Shown: one piece after another, positions 24,296 through 36,000 of the stretch
How positions within the stretch are numbered: the first letter of the stretch is position 1
Layout of the letters: each line of letters starts with the position of its first letter
From: Zingiber officinale
Lineage: Eukaryota; Streptophyta; Magnoliopsida; Zingiberales; Zingiberaceae
Reading direction: 5' to 3'
NCBI RefSeq assembly: GCF_018446385.1
Contig: NC_055990.1
Coordinates: forward strand, 22,873,558-22,937,557
Length of the DNA: 64,000 nt
Program-made: the position numbers and the translations under genes
The notes under the pieces: model-generated
Seen by the model: the letters and a program-made list of their open reading frames with translations, nothing else
Told to the model about the DNA's origin: nothing
The model's database searches: none

Positions 24296-25030
24296 TGTAG
24301 GATCGAAAAGAATTTAGATATCTCCACGATGACATGATATTGTCCACTTTGGGCCTAAGCCCTCATGGTTTTGCTCTTGGGCTCTCCCCAAAAGGCCTCA
24401 AGCCAATGGAGATATCTTTTCTCTTATAAACCCATGATCTTTCCCATGTGTTTCCAATATGGGACTATGTTTGCAACCTTGCAACCCCAACAATCCCCCC
24501 CTCAAACAAAGGACCATAGGCTTCCCACGTCCGATCCTCGACCCACCAGGTCTTCCTGCCCCTCGGTCTACCCGACCTACTAGGACTTCCTGCCCCTCGG
24601 TCAACCCGACCTACTAGGACTTCCTGCCCCTCGGTCCACCCGACCTACTAGGACTTCCTTGCCTAGCCGCAACTAGGACTTCCTGCCTGGTGTCTGGTCC
24701 TCTTGATCCGAACATAGGAGCCCCCACTTTCTTTATTCGAGGTCAATATTGTACTTACATGGTTAAATCAGACCATAGCTCTTTTGCATAGTCGGTGGTT
24801 AAACCTTCTAGCAGTCCGGGCTCTGATACCAATTGTAGGATCGAAAAGAATTTAGATATCTCCACGATGACATGATATTGTCCACTTTGGGCCTAAGCCC
24901 TCATGGTTTTGCTCTTGGGCTCTCCCCAAAAGGCCTCAAGCCAATGGAGATATCTTTTCTCTTATAAACCCATGATCTTTCCCATGTGTTTCCAATATGG
25001 GACTATGTTTGCAACCTTGCAACCCCAACA
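24296..25030 (-). mobile_element. TRIM element 1 (terminal-repeat retrotransposon in miniature), young
   Basis: It is 735 bp, with LTRs 24296-24492 and 24834-25030 that I read as identical (197 bp each, TGTAGG...CCCAACA) and the target duplication AAAAG (24291-24295 and 25031-25035). Next to the right LTR is GCTCTGATACCA, the reverse complement of a primer site for initiator tRNA-Met. A C-rich tract (a purine tract on the minus strand) follows the left LTR, so the element reads on the minus strand. There is no coding capacity. The interior holds three-plus units of a 35 bp minisatellite (24535-24655). Identical LTRs mean a recent insertion. It sits in the tail of the Tat element. Confidence 0.92.
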
Positions 25031-25431
25031 AAAAGAAGGAAGTTGAATGAAGAAAGGGAAGAAAATGAACTTATAATGGAAAACAGAAGATTGAAACAAT
25101 CATCGATAATAGCGAGAAGAGAGAATGGAGAAGGCGAAGAAGAAGATGAATGTGGAAGTGATGAAGTTGGGTCAAAAGGTAAACCTTAAAAACCCTATTA
25201 ATGGCTTCTAAGAGTCATTCGACTATTGAAACTCGTAGCTTCTATACATTGTAGAAATTACCCAATAATTTTTACAATAGTGCTGAGTCAAGAGATATTT
25301 TTGAAATAAAATTATAAGGAAAATATCCATTTATTTTTTAAAAAAATTAGAGATTTGTTTTTGATGATTTATAAAATTTAGAGCTTCCTTTTAATTTTTA
25401 ATTGGATTACTTTAAAATAATGTTGAAGTCT
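25031..25431. other. Remnant right of TRIM 1
   Basis: A purine-rich stretch (25036-25190) probably continues the Tat 3' region across the TRIM insertion. After about 25300 the sequence is AT-rich with no recognisable element. No copy of the Tat LTR is seen. Confidence 0.4.
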
Positions 25432-25766
25432 TCCCTAGTCAAGGGTTCGTTCGATCCTGTCTATATGGGCACTATCCTCTTTTACTTTTTGATCATCGAT
25501 TATCAACTTTTTAGGATCTAGGATTTAATGTTTTAGGTAGTTTATGTTTTTTTTAATTACCAATTACCAACTTTAAAAAAAACATATTAGAGTTGAGTGT
25601 TTAGGGTTTATATTTTTTTTTTTTAAAAAAAATAATAATTGGTATTAAAAAAACATAAACCCTAACCCTAAAATCCTAAACCCAAAATTCTAAATCCTAA
25701 ACTCTATCCTAGACCCTAAAAAATTAAAAATAGATGATCAAATAGTGGGAAGGGGCAACTCTAGTC
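25432..25766. repeat. Foldback repeat with telomere-like TTTAGGG/CCCTAAA motifs
   Basis: The left arm (about 25480-25600: TTTTTGATCATC, then TTTTTAGGATCTAGGATTT, then TTTATGTTTTTTT) is mirrored by the complement of the right arm (about 25640-25745). The arms contain degenerate CCCTAAA units, and an AT-rich centre separates them. It is possibly a MITE-type fossil. TRIM 2 inserted immediately to its right. Confidence 0.6.
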
Positions 25767-25771
25767 AAGAG

Positions 25772-26445
25772 TGTAGGATCGAAAAGAATTTAGATATCTC
25801 CACAATTGCATGATATTGTCCACTTTGGGCCTAAGCCCTCATGGTTTTGCTCTTGGGCTCTACCCAAAAGGCCTCATACCAATGGAGATATCTTTCTCTT
25901 ATAAACCCATGATCTTTTCCATGTGTTTTCAATATGGGACTATGTTTGCAACCTTGCAACCCCAACAATCCCCCCCTCAAACAAAGGACCATGGGCTTCC
26001 CACGTCCGATCCTTGACCCACCAGGTCTTCCTGCCCCTCGGTCTACCCGACCTACTAGGACTTCCTGCCCCTCGGTCCACCCGACCTACTAGGACTTCCT
26101 GCCTGGTGTCTGATCCTCTTGATCCGAACATAGGAGCCCCCACTTTCTTTGTTCAAGGTCAATATTGTACTCACATAGTTCAATCAGACCATAGCTCTTG
26201 TGCACAGTCGGCGGTTAAACCTTCTGGCAGTCCGGGCTCTGATACCAATTGTAGGATCGAAAAGAATTTAGATATCTCCACAATTGCATGATATTGTCCA
26301 CTTTGGGCCTAAGCCCTCATGGTTTTGCTCTTGGGCTCTACCCAAAAGGCCTCATACCAATGGAGATATCTTTCTCTTATAAACCCATGATCTTTTCCAT
26401 GTGTTTTCAATATGGGACTATGTTTGCAACCTTGCAACCCCAACA
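25772..26445 (-). mobile_element. TRIM element 2, same family as TRIM 1, young
   Basis: It is 674 bp, with LTRs 25772-25967 and 26250-26445 that I read as identical (196 bp) and the target duplication AAGAG (25767-25771 and 26446-26450). It has the same primer-site and purine-tract layout as TRIM 1, so it has the same minus orientation. Its LTRs differ from those of TRIM 1 at several shared positions, and its internal minisatellite has fewer units. The two copies are therefore independent insertions from distinct source elements rather than a local duplication. Confidence 0.92.
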
Positions 26446-26469
26446 AAGAGTGCATGAGCTACAAGGTAA

Positions 26470-26802
<333 letters not shown>

Positions 26803-27088
26803 TCCTCAAAATATAAAAAAAGTCTCTAATATATCAAAAATTTTAGTATAGTATATAATATCTTACTAAAATTTTTGATATCACTATTGGTATAATATTT
26901 ATATCAAAATTTTTAATATATCCATATTAAAATTTTAGATTAAATGATATAGAATTTAACTATATCGAAAATTTGATATATTCAAGTTTTGATTCAGTAT
27001 AATATCAATAAGATTTTTATGTATACCAAATATTTTCATATGGTATATAATATAGAATTTTTTTAAAAAAAAATCGATATACCACATA
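26803..27088. repeat. AT-rich sequence with repeated TATCAAAATTTTGATA-like palindromes
   Basis: Short palindromic motifs of the type TATATCAAAATTT and AAATTTTGATAT recur many times here and also left of atpH (26466-26545). A GATATACC(G/A)CATA motif occurs at about 26519 and again at about 27076, in the same orientation. The family is unknown. Confidence 0.45.
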
Positions 27089-27204
27089 CTAGGTTATTGT
27101 ATAGTATTATAACGTGGCCGTGAAATACAATGCGATTATATGAAAGCTAGGTTATTGTATAATATTATAACATGGCCGTGAAATACAATGCGATTATATG
27201 AAAG
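27089..27204. repeat. 58 bp tandem duplication
   Basis: The unit starting CTAGGTTATTGTATA at 27089 is repeated at 27147 with two substitutions. There are two copies with no spacer. Confidence 0.92.
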
Positions 27205-27242
27205 GAAAGCGACGTGACAACAAAGACAATTGTTATGGTAAA

Positions 27243-27675
27243 ACCTATTCGAATTTAAGATTTATTTATTTTTAGTAAAAATAATATGATATTTATTTTT
27301 TATTTATCATTAAAATAATATTCTATTCCATCCCAATCCGTTTCATTCGGATATCTTTATTTTTTAAAATATTATAAAAGTACTTCAACTCTAATCAACA
27401 TTATTATAAAAACACTTCTGATCCATATAATATAATTTTATATTATAGTAGTTATAAATTATAATCTATATAATATGGACACTTTATTAATAGTCAATAT
27501 GATATTTATATTTAAATATTTGTTATATTATAACAATTACAAATTGTAACTACTATAACAACATCAAAAAATATATTTTAAAAAAAAATAAAACCGAATG
27601 AAATATTATTTTTGTTGATAAATAAAAATAAAATTATTTTTTGACTATTTTAATAAAATAGGTCTTTTGAGTTTT
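27243..27675. repeat. Foldback (MITE-like) element, AT-rich
   Basis: The left arm (AACCTATTC ... TTTATTTTTTATTTATCATT ... ATTCTATTCCAT) reappears as reverse complement in the right arm (about 27560-27675, ending AAATAGGTCTTTT). The inner parts with TATAGTAGTTATAA and TTACAATTTGTAA also pair. It is non-coding, and the target duplication is not resolved. Confidence 0.55.
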
Positions 27676-28841
27676 GCTTTCCTGTTTATCTTAATGTGAT
27701 GCAAAAATGATAACGGCTCATCTAGGCGTCCCTTCATGGCCTCTCCATGGGTATGTGAAAGGAGGATAAATCATGATACTAAACGGCTCTCATATGGGAG
27801 GAACTTTTTCCCATCTTAATGCAATTACATGACAATGACAAACACACTAATCTAATTGATATGCACAAGAAAGCTCAACGCCAAACCATTGCTTGCATAC
27901 TTTGTTCAACGATTTCATCACCCAACCTCATGTCCTTGTAGGGACAAGATTTGGCCAAAGGTTATACATCCCATAATTATTTAGAGAGAGGTAAATTATA
28001 AAATTGAACAAAACGCCACATGAAAGGATATTTTTTTAAGCTTCATCGAGAATCGACTCCTATTTAATTTGATAATTCTATCATATGGTTACCAACCAAC
28101 TCAGTCAAGCCCTGAGGCCCTTGTGGGGACAAGAGCCCACATGCACAGTAGTTGTCCTGGAGACATCAAATTTCCAAGCCCTTGCTCTTTCTTTCCATTG
28201 CAGGTCTTCTTTAGGACCCCAAAACTGTAAGAATACTACCCTACTAGAATGATATGCCTCTTTTGAAGGTGTTTGAAGAAAGAAAGTGGCTTCTCTCTGT
28301 TCTTGAGCTAATCAACTAAAGCTAAAGACAGCCTTTGGTACAGAAAGAAGATGCCCTAAACTAAAGTAGGCATACACCATATATACTACACTGGTCTGTC
28401 ATCATGCCCTAAACAACTTTACAGCTGCCGCTAAAGATTGCATGAAAATGCTTGGAACAACTAGATTCAAGCTTAAGAAACTGTGTAGGGTGGTTATAGC
28501 AAGAGTGAATAAGATGCCAAAGAAATAGGTAACTGCCACAGAAGGGCCCTTATGCATTACAGTTGCCAAACACAAAACCTCTTCCATGTAGACAGAGAGC
28601 ATAAGTCCAATTGTAAACAATCATATGACAGACAAAATGTACACAATTTAATTTAAATTTACATGATATCAAAAGTAGTAGTACCTATCTTCACAAAAAT
28701 GAATAACATGAATCCACTGGCACCAGACAAACTACTCAGAAGATGAACTAAAAATAGGGTAAACAGGTAGACTCAAACATGTGATCAGCATTAGATGTGT
28801 GATTTCAAAGCATTCATTTTAGGGTGGTCCTTGAATTGGAA
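27676..28841. other. Spacer and patellin 3' flank
   Basis: No supportable gene is present. The right part (about 28650-28841) should hold the patellin 3' UTR. A dispersed repeat copy lies at 27985-28115. A 72-codon minus-strand frame at 28402-28620 with hydrophobic stretches was examined and not accepted. Confidence 0.5.
27985..28115 (+). repeat. Dispersed repeat, copy B
   Basis: It shares ordered blocks with 2046-2168 (GAGGTAAATTA, CACATGA, ATCGAGAATCGACTCCT, TATGGTTACCA). It is a probable diverged member of a SINE-like family. Confidence 0.4.
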
Positions 28842-30994
28842 TCAGTAGAGGCTCTTGATCTTGTACCTGTAGAGGAGTTTTTTCTTTCTGGAGGTGGAGT
28901 TGTCCAGTGTGAGAACCACTTTGCCAGCTTCTCCAATCTTGAAACTATCCTTCACCACTGGCTCATCAGTGGAGATCAACTTCCATGACTTGTGAACTAT
29001 CACGGTGTATCCGTCGTCTGCATTTGGCACGAATTCAGCTCCGTAAGTGACGTCCGAACCGAGAACTCGAAGCTCCCAAACAAGGAAGTGAGGCTGCAAA
29101 GAAGTACCAGTTAGTATCACATTGGTCTATCTTTTCACTGAGATGAAGCCAAATTGGTAAAATCCACTTGCCTCAATTACTGGAATTTCAATGACATGTT
29201 TGGTTGATGGCTTAATGGTGACCTCTGTAACAGCATCAGCAATACTGAAATCTGGGTCGTTCTCCTTGCTCAGGCCTCCAAATTGAACAGGAATTTGCTC
29301 AGGAGCAATGTATCTGTATGATCCAATTGTATGTCCAAGGGAAATTATCGAATTGAACTTCGAATTTTGGTTGGTTAATAATAAGCTGAAGAAATGTAGA
29401 TGAATGACTACTAACTTGATGAGAGTCTTAGCTGATTTAGATGGCCCTGCAAAAACAAACTTGCTCTTTGTTCTTTGTGTAAAGAATGGGCTAATCATCC
29501 TGTTGAACGCCAGATACCACCATGGCACATTGATGAACACCTACGGAAGCAACTCATCAAGCCACAGATGTTTGTTTTAAAGATTGATGTTGCGATCAAA
29601 ATGAAATTTTGAGGGGGGAAAATGGCAGGAATTGGAGTTACCTGTTTAGCTGCGAACTCGGGATAGTTGTCTTGGAGCAAGTCGAGAGCTTGGCGGAGCT
29701 CCTTCTTCGCGAGGCCGATCGAGTTCTTGAGATCAGTGACCTGCACCATGGTGGAAACCCCTTCCGGATTGAAGTCGAGTGAGTTTCTTATACCCTTCTC
29801 CAGGTACTGGATTCGCCACCTCAAGAACCTCTTCCTCTTCTTCTCGTCGGCGAAGGCGGCGGCGTAAAGATCCTTGTTTTGGAACTCGCCGTAGACGTTG
29901 TAGCAGACGGGATGGCCCTCTTTGTCGACGCCGTGCATAAACACGACCTTCTCCAACTCGGGGACGCCGAGGTCCTCTTCGAGGAGTGCCTCGATGTCGA
30001 ACTCCTTGCGCCAGAGCACGGCGTTCTTAAGCATGGCCATGGCTTCCTTCACCTTGAAGTCGCGGGCGCGAAGGAACTTGAGGAGGACGGTGTCGCTCCT
30101 CTCGTCGCCTAGGAGCGGCACGCCCCAAATGGCGACTTTCTCCGGCGCTGGCGCAGTCGATGCGGTGGGAGGAGTTGCAGCTTTTTCCTCTTCCTTCTCC
30201 GCCTTCGGCGCTTCCGCCGCCGGCGTCTCGGTTTCCGCGAGAGGTGGAGCAGCAACGGGCACGACGGTTTCCTCTATGGCTTCCAGGGTTTTGGCACCAT
30301 CCTCATCCGTCAGAACCGCCTTCTCTTCCGCAGCAGGAGGCGTCAGCTTCTCGGCCTCTTCTTCCTCGGACGGTGCGGTCGGGTCCTCTACCACCACGGC
30401 ATTCAGGGGCTCTTCCGCCTTAGCCTCCTCTGTTACCACAGCCTCTTCTGCTGGCACGTTTGCAGATTCGCCTCCATCTTTGGTCTCCTCCGCCTCCACG
30501 ACCTTCAGGGCCTCCTCCTCAGTATCTCCTTCAACTTTGCCCTCCTTCGACGCCACAGTATTCGGCGGATCCTCCTCTGGTACAGGAGCAGCTTCACCTT
30601 CCGCCTTACCAGTCGGAGGAACAGAGACGACAGGAGGCGGAGGACTAAACTCGTTATTATCTAGCGCCGCTTGGACGAGCAGCTTGAGCTCCTCCAGCGC
30701 CTTCTTCTCAGGATCTTCAATCTCCGAAACAACGTTACCCTCCTCCTTAAAGGAGGCATCTTGGGGGTCGCCGGCGGCCGCCTTCTTCTCCTCCGCCTCG
30801 GCCGCGGCCTCAGCGGCGAGCGCGACCTCCAAAGCTGAGTTCTTCACCGGTTTCATCCCCTCATCGACGGGCTCAGCGACCGGCGGCGGTTCTTCACCAA
30901 CCACCTCCTTCTCCAGAGCCGCAACCTCCGGGACGACGACCTCGGCGGAGGCGGCGGGGGCCTCCGTCGAGTCGGATTTGGTCTCCTCGGCCAT
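28842..30994 (-). CDS. PATL: Patellin (Sec14/CRAL-TRIO plus GOLD domain phosphoinositide-binding protein), complete
   Basis: Patellins bind phosphoinositides at membranes and act in cell-plate formation and membrane trafficking. Exons are 30994-29642, 29540-29416, 29313-29172 and 29093-28842, giving 623 residues in exact frame. The first ~280 residues are acidic and Ala/Glu/Pro-rich, as in the family. The CRAL-TRIO N-terminal helix region follows (TVLLKFLRARDFKVKEAM), then the Sec14 lipid-binding domain (FMHGVDKEGHPVCYNVYGEF, later NVPWWYLAFNRMISPFFT) and the GOLD domain (LVWELRVLGSDVTYGAEFVP) ending in YRYKIKSLY. Introns 1 and 2 are GT-AG. Intron 3 (29171-29094) begins GCAAGT and ends CAG, a GC-AG intron. 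Length and architecture are closest to the PATL3/5-like group, but the paralogue number is not assigned. Confidence 0.95.
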
Positions 30995-31093
30995 GGATCG
31001 GCGCTCCGAACTCGGAAGCGGACAGTGGAGAGATGGACAGAAGGCGTGGAGGGAGTGGGAAGAGTGGGGAAGATGGCGGAGAGGGAGAGACTG

Positions 31094-31100
31094 TTATATA
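31094..31100 (-). promoter_or_regulatory. Candidate TATA box of patellin
   Basis: The minus strand reads GTATATAACAG, with TATATAA about 100 bp upstream of the ATG. The spacing suits a 5' UTR of about 70 bp. Confidence 0.6.
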
Positions 31101-33030
31101 CACGCGTAAAGCAGCGAACCAGACTGTAAGGTGTCCGTTGGGCAGCTTTGACGAGCGGTTCCGTGGTGGCTATTTTTGGAAGAAAAAAAATAAATAGGAA
31201 GAAAAAAAAAATCGTAACGGTTACGACGACTTCGAGGGAATCTTATGCGTCCAATGTAAATTTTCGTATTGCACCTTAAATTTTAAGTCAGTGTATCAAA
31301 GGCCCATCCGACAAAACAATCGGATGCACGATTGCAAAAAGAACCTTTCAATTTAATAAAATTATAATTATTCCCTTTTTTAAGTAAAAGTAGGCATTGT
31401 ATAAGAACATTGGAGGGATTTAACTTCACTGTTTTTTTATCTTAAATGATCATTTTTAAAAAAAAATAAATAAAAAGAGAAGTAAATTTTCAAAGAAACT
31501 GACATTCCACGGTGCTCATCTGGACCTCAATTCATCAATACGATTTTGTTTTTGAGTTATTTATATGCACAAGAACAAAATGAGAGTTTAGAAGGCATTC
31601 AGTAGACTAAAAAATGGGGTGAGAATCTCGGAGGCAGGGATGGTGACAAATAAATTTTGATCCGAAGAGAATCCAATGAACTAAAAAAAACAAGTTTATA
31701 CTTCTTTTGAGGAAGAAATTATATCTCTCTTTTTCTTTTACTTTTCCATCTTGCTCTATTTCCTCCCCAGCTAGTGTCTTCTTCCCCAACATGTCCCTTC
31801 CCCACTACAATCCACTCCACTCCACTCCACTCATTAATATCCCATTCTTTTCTTAGAAATAAGAACAAAAGGTACAGATTATATTATATACATTTTAATC
31901 AAGTTCATAAAAAAATAACATATTTTTAATAAGTTAAATCAAATTATTTTAATGACAGAGCTAGAGCTATAATAAAAATACTTTAGGATGAAAAATATAC
32001 TGAGGTAATATTTTAACGGAAGGTAAGAGATGCCCTTTTAAACTTCATCCAGGCAAGAGGAAGAAAGCACAAGGAAAAGTAAAGTAATTGTCTCGGAATA
32101 GTAGATGAGGAAGTGAATACTTGTGAGGCTGCAAGTTGGTCCGATAAATTCATGTGTGAATTTGCCTTTGAAAAACTTGTGACGGCCAGGCAAAGCAAAG
32201 ACATAAATCATGACTCCAGATGTTATGCCTTAAACAAAGCTACGGGAAAGGAAAGAAAGCATATTTAAGCATACAATCAAGGTTGTAAAGTCTGAGGCAC
32301 AGTGGCATCTGGTGATGATGAGCAATGATGTTATTGCTGACAAACTCTTTTTCGATAATGCTATTATATAAATCTAAAGCTAGTAAATCGAATTGTCATA
32401 TAAAAATAAAAAATAAATGGAAAAGCATATATGTTAGTCATCCCTACCCACATGACTGAGTAGCATCGAACTTACCAGTTTTTTGTGCGTGGATGCATTC
32501 CATAATTATGTGGAAGTTGGTGAGGCAGCGGGGATCGATTAATTTTGTTGCTTTTCTAAAATATTTCACCAAACCAATATATCTCAGCATTGAATTCCTT
32601 TCAGGCTTGTTACTTTTAATTCTGGTTGGCAAAACAAGCTGTAGCAATCTGTTTGAAGTAACTGGCAGAAAAGTTCTCGGGGTGCTGATGATGGAGTCAA
32701 CTCTTCAGTAGAAAAGTAATAAAGTGAAAGACACTTACACATAGTTAAAAAGGTATAAAGTTGGATATCTGAGAAATTTATGAACAACTTGCATATAAGG
32801 ATGTATAGACCAAACTAAGAATTCATGTTCTTTCAAAATGAAATTCTTGAATGATATAAATAAAGTTAAATCTGCAGCATGTCATGCATTATGCTTCATT
32901 AGCATCTTCTACGCAGCAATGTGACCAATGAATAGAGACAGTAAACTCGCAGGAAATAATTATTCCTATACCATATCAGTGAAAAATCACTAGAACCTAT
33001 TATACTCTTGTGTGTCAGATGCCATCCTCG
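31101..33030. other. Spacer between patellin (diverging left) and NAPRT 3' end
   Basis: No supportable gene is present. The left part is the patellin upstream region, and it is AT-rich from about 31170. The right part should include the NAPRT 3' UTR. A short CACTC(CACTC)n run lies at about 31806-31830. Confidence 0.5.
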
Positions 33031-36000
33031 TTACTGTAGTTCACCGACTGGTGCTTCACTGAGCCACAGGAAATGAATGAAGTCGTACAGCTTCGCGCTG
33101 ACACTGACCTGCTCAGTCATCCGATGGTTAATAGTCATAAACTTAATTAATATTCATAGAGAACGATCACAACACTAACCTTGTATGGTGTAGGATTCAA
33201 CCTCCGCATATGATCAGATCTCATTTGTTCAAGCTGTTGCATGCAGCGTTCTCTGACCTTCTTTAGCGATGGTAGTTCTTCTCTGGGTTTATCTGCATAC
33301 GATCCAGGCATTCAAATTTAGAGCATAACTTTAAAAGCTCACAAAATAAAAACCACGATGGTATCGTATGCATCAGCGGAAATTACAAAAACAAGCTGAT
33401 ATTGCTAAAAACTATCTGAACCTTGAAGCTCAACAAACAAATTTCAGTAGAGTCCTGGGCTCGAGGTAGGAAGTATCCCAACAAATTAGTAGTGACTTAG
33501 GAAGGTGCAATGATCGATCACTCAGGATTCAGGAAAACATCAGATGGCCTTTCAGTTAAATAATATGGTAACAGAAGGTAAATTTATTAGATGTAAATAC
33601 CATCATATAAAATCAATGTATAAAGCCGAAGTATAGACACTGATTTCCCTATGAACCAACTTCTCAGAAGCTCTCGTGAGATGCACTTTTTTGTTTGATA
33701 AAGGACAAAAGAAAATCTCTTATAACCTTATTTGTACAAAAAGGAACACAAAGTTCTATTCAATCACTTAATGATTTACTTTCCAGTCCATTATTCTTAA
33801 TGTTCTATTATCTGTAATACAAAATTTAAGTGAAAAAAAAAAGAATGAAATTATCATAACAAGTCAACTGATAATAAGCTTACTTAACAGCAACAAGTAA
33901 ACAAAGGATCATACTTGAACTCCCAGGCCAGTAGCATTTCAAAAGCTCCTCCACGCATTGTGGCACAACATATGCTCTCTTTGATTCATTAAATGGATGG
34001 CGGCAAAGAAGGCGTTGTCCTACCTGGAGAATGCAAGTCTTCTATTTACTAGACAGAACTCTGTTCCACGTATGTTCATGCTTATGAAGTAAATTTAGAA
34101 AAATCTAACTACTCTCCTTAACATATAACCCACATAATAGCATAAAATGATAATTGACAATAGAACTTTGTGTTATATGATCACATTAACGATAACATTT
34201 GGGAAGAAAAAGAAGGAAAGTTGATTACTTACTTTTGGAGGAGTTTCATCCTCCCCAGTCATGATATCAACCAAGGCATAACCTTCTTTTCCATACAATC
34301 TGAAACATCGCTTTTTACAAGGTATTGAAACCTAGAGGAGATGACCAATAAAATTTGAGGAAAGAGAAAAGGCATGTTAATTAAGTCAAGGTCTGTAATG
34401 CTACCAGACCTTTGTGACATCTTCAGAGAGCTTAATGCGAGGTTGATCTTTAATTTCAACAAGTTTAAATACACAACCAAGAGCTGCTTGGGTATAGCAT
34501 GTAACAAGATATGTGCCAATCCCAAAAGCATCAATTTCATGTCCCTGAGAAAAGATATCAATCAAATAAGAAACTCTTAAAGAATTAAACTAAATCTGAC
34601 ATACTAAAAACTAGTTGAAGTTTTGTTGAAACTAGCACACAGCCAAGACGTTGGCCTAGGGTTCCTTGTTTCTACCGGTTCCTATGCTTATCTACCCTTT
34701 TAGGACAACAACTGAGATATTCAAAGATTTGTTTAAGCTCTCCTGCATAGATTGCTGCCTCCAGTTGCCATGTGGTTTGGATGGTGTATTGAGGGAATAT
34801 CATGTTCAAACCTTATGTTTTCCTCCTAATGATGGTTATTGCATGTTTTTTCCCCTTCTGAAACAATTAAACATTTTGAATGGCTGTCTACATCTTGTTT
34901 AAGATCCTCACCTACCCTTCCCATTTTTATAAGTTTGAAGATACTTGTGACCTTCCTCATCTTAAACATAACAAGAATTATTAACTGTCAAATGATTAGG
35001 TTGCTGGATAACCAACCATAGTTCATTTGAAGTGAATGATTAATCCTACACCTACATTGTATGATTCATTATCAGAACTAAGTTGGTGGCAGTTGGCTAG
35101 AGGGTGGCAGATTTGTTACAATGGGTCAGGGATCAATTCCCGACAAGCACATGCCCTAAGGGAAAAACTCCTCCCACCCCCTAGCCATTTGGCGGTCAGC
35201 TATAAGCTGACCCATGATTTAACTCCCTTCACATAATCTGGGGATGGATTGTGAGGGACACCTGCGGTGAGTGTAATTACCTTTGCTATAATTATCAAAA
35301 CTAAGTTTGGTTGATGATTTCAACATATCTAACATCTTAGGAATTTTACATGAAAAAGATTTCATGATCTCCGTTCTTTGTATACACTTTCTTGCCCTGA
35401 ACTACTATTTTAATAAAAAAAACTTCACTGTTGTCCTAGATGATGGAAATTAGGTAACATCTGGAAAAAAAATTGCAATGAAAGGACCTTATCTCTTCAT
35501 TTCAATGAAAGGAACATAACTGATAAAAAAGCATATCTTGAGAATTTTTTACTACCAACCTTAACAAAAGTAAATATTGGTGCTAGAACTTCAAGTTCAC
35601 GAGTCATGAAAAAGTGAGTGTTCAACTTTCAAGCCGTTCAGGATTATGCTTTGTTTGATTTCAACTAGTTATAATTTTAACTGAACATGAGCAATTGGAA
35701 TAACTATTTCCCAGATGCAGCAGTTTCAATCATCCTACGTTACACCACTTTGATTCTATAATGCAGGATCCAAGGATCACAAAATCCATTTTCTAATTGC
35801 ATAGGTAGAAAGATACAGTTTCAATAGAAATAGAAAATTCTCACGCGAAAAGCTTAAGAAATTGGTTATCCAAATCACATACTCGAATTTAGCTGATCAA
35901 ACTACTGAAAAAATTACTAATGGCCCATCAGATATTTGTCATACCATTGTTAAACAAGAAAAAGAAAGTTACCTGCTTGTTTAAAGCATCGAGAGTTTCC

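Larger units (their letters stand above)
9711..25300 (+). mobile_element. Ty3/Gypsy LTR retrotransposon, Tat lineage; old, broken, repeatedly invaded
   Basis: This is a fossil element read on the plus strand. Its order is 5' LTR (9711-10710), primer site, gag, protease, reverse transcriptase, RNase H, second RNase H, integrase, 3' minisatellite and antisense extra ORF. The double RNase H, the long 3' region with tandem repeats and an antisense ORF are known traits of the Tat/Ogre/Retand lineage. Later insertions occupy 13453-16550, 18199-19326, 20400-21297 and 24296-25030. I found no 3' LTR matching the 5' one, so the right border (~25300) is a guess. Coding parts are broken many times (well over ten breaks), so the element is inactive and old. 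Confidence 0.85.

Noticed and set aside
24986-25189. Plus-strand frame with an acidic, Lys/Glu-rich translation at the TRIM 1 right edge
   Set aside because: It starts inside the TRIM LTR and runs into unrelated sequence, a chance fusion of repeat and flank.
28402-28620. Minus-strand 72-codon hydrophobic frame in the patellin 3' flank
   Set aside because: It has no recognisable family, no supporting splice partners, and lies in sequence expected to be 3' UTR or spacer.
29922-31109. A 395-codon open frame on the plus strand opposite patellin exon 1
   Set aside because: It is Ser/Ala/Gly low-complexity and lies exactly antisense to the GC-rich acidic region of patellin. Such shadows arise from codon bias. 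No domain or start context supports it.
32493-32711. Plus-strand 72-codon frame between patellin and NAPRT
   Set aside because: It shows no domain I recognise, no promoter or splice context, and ordinary AT-rich composition.
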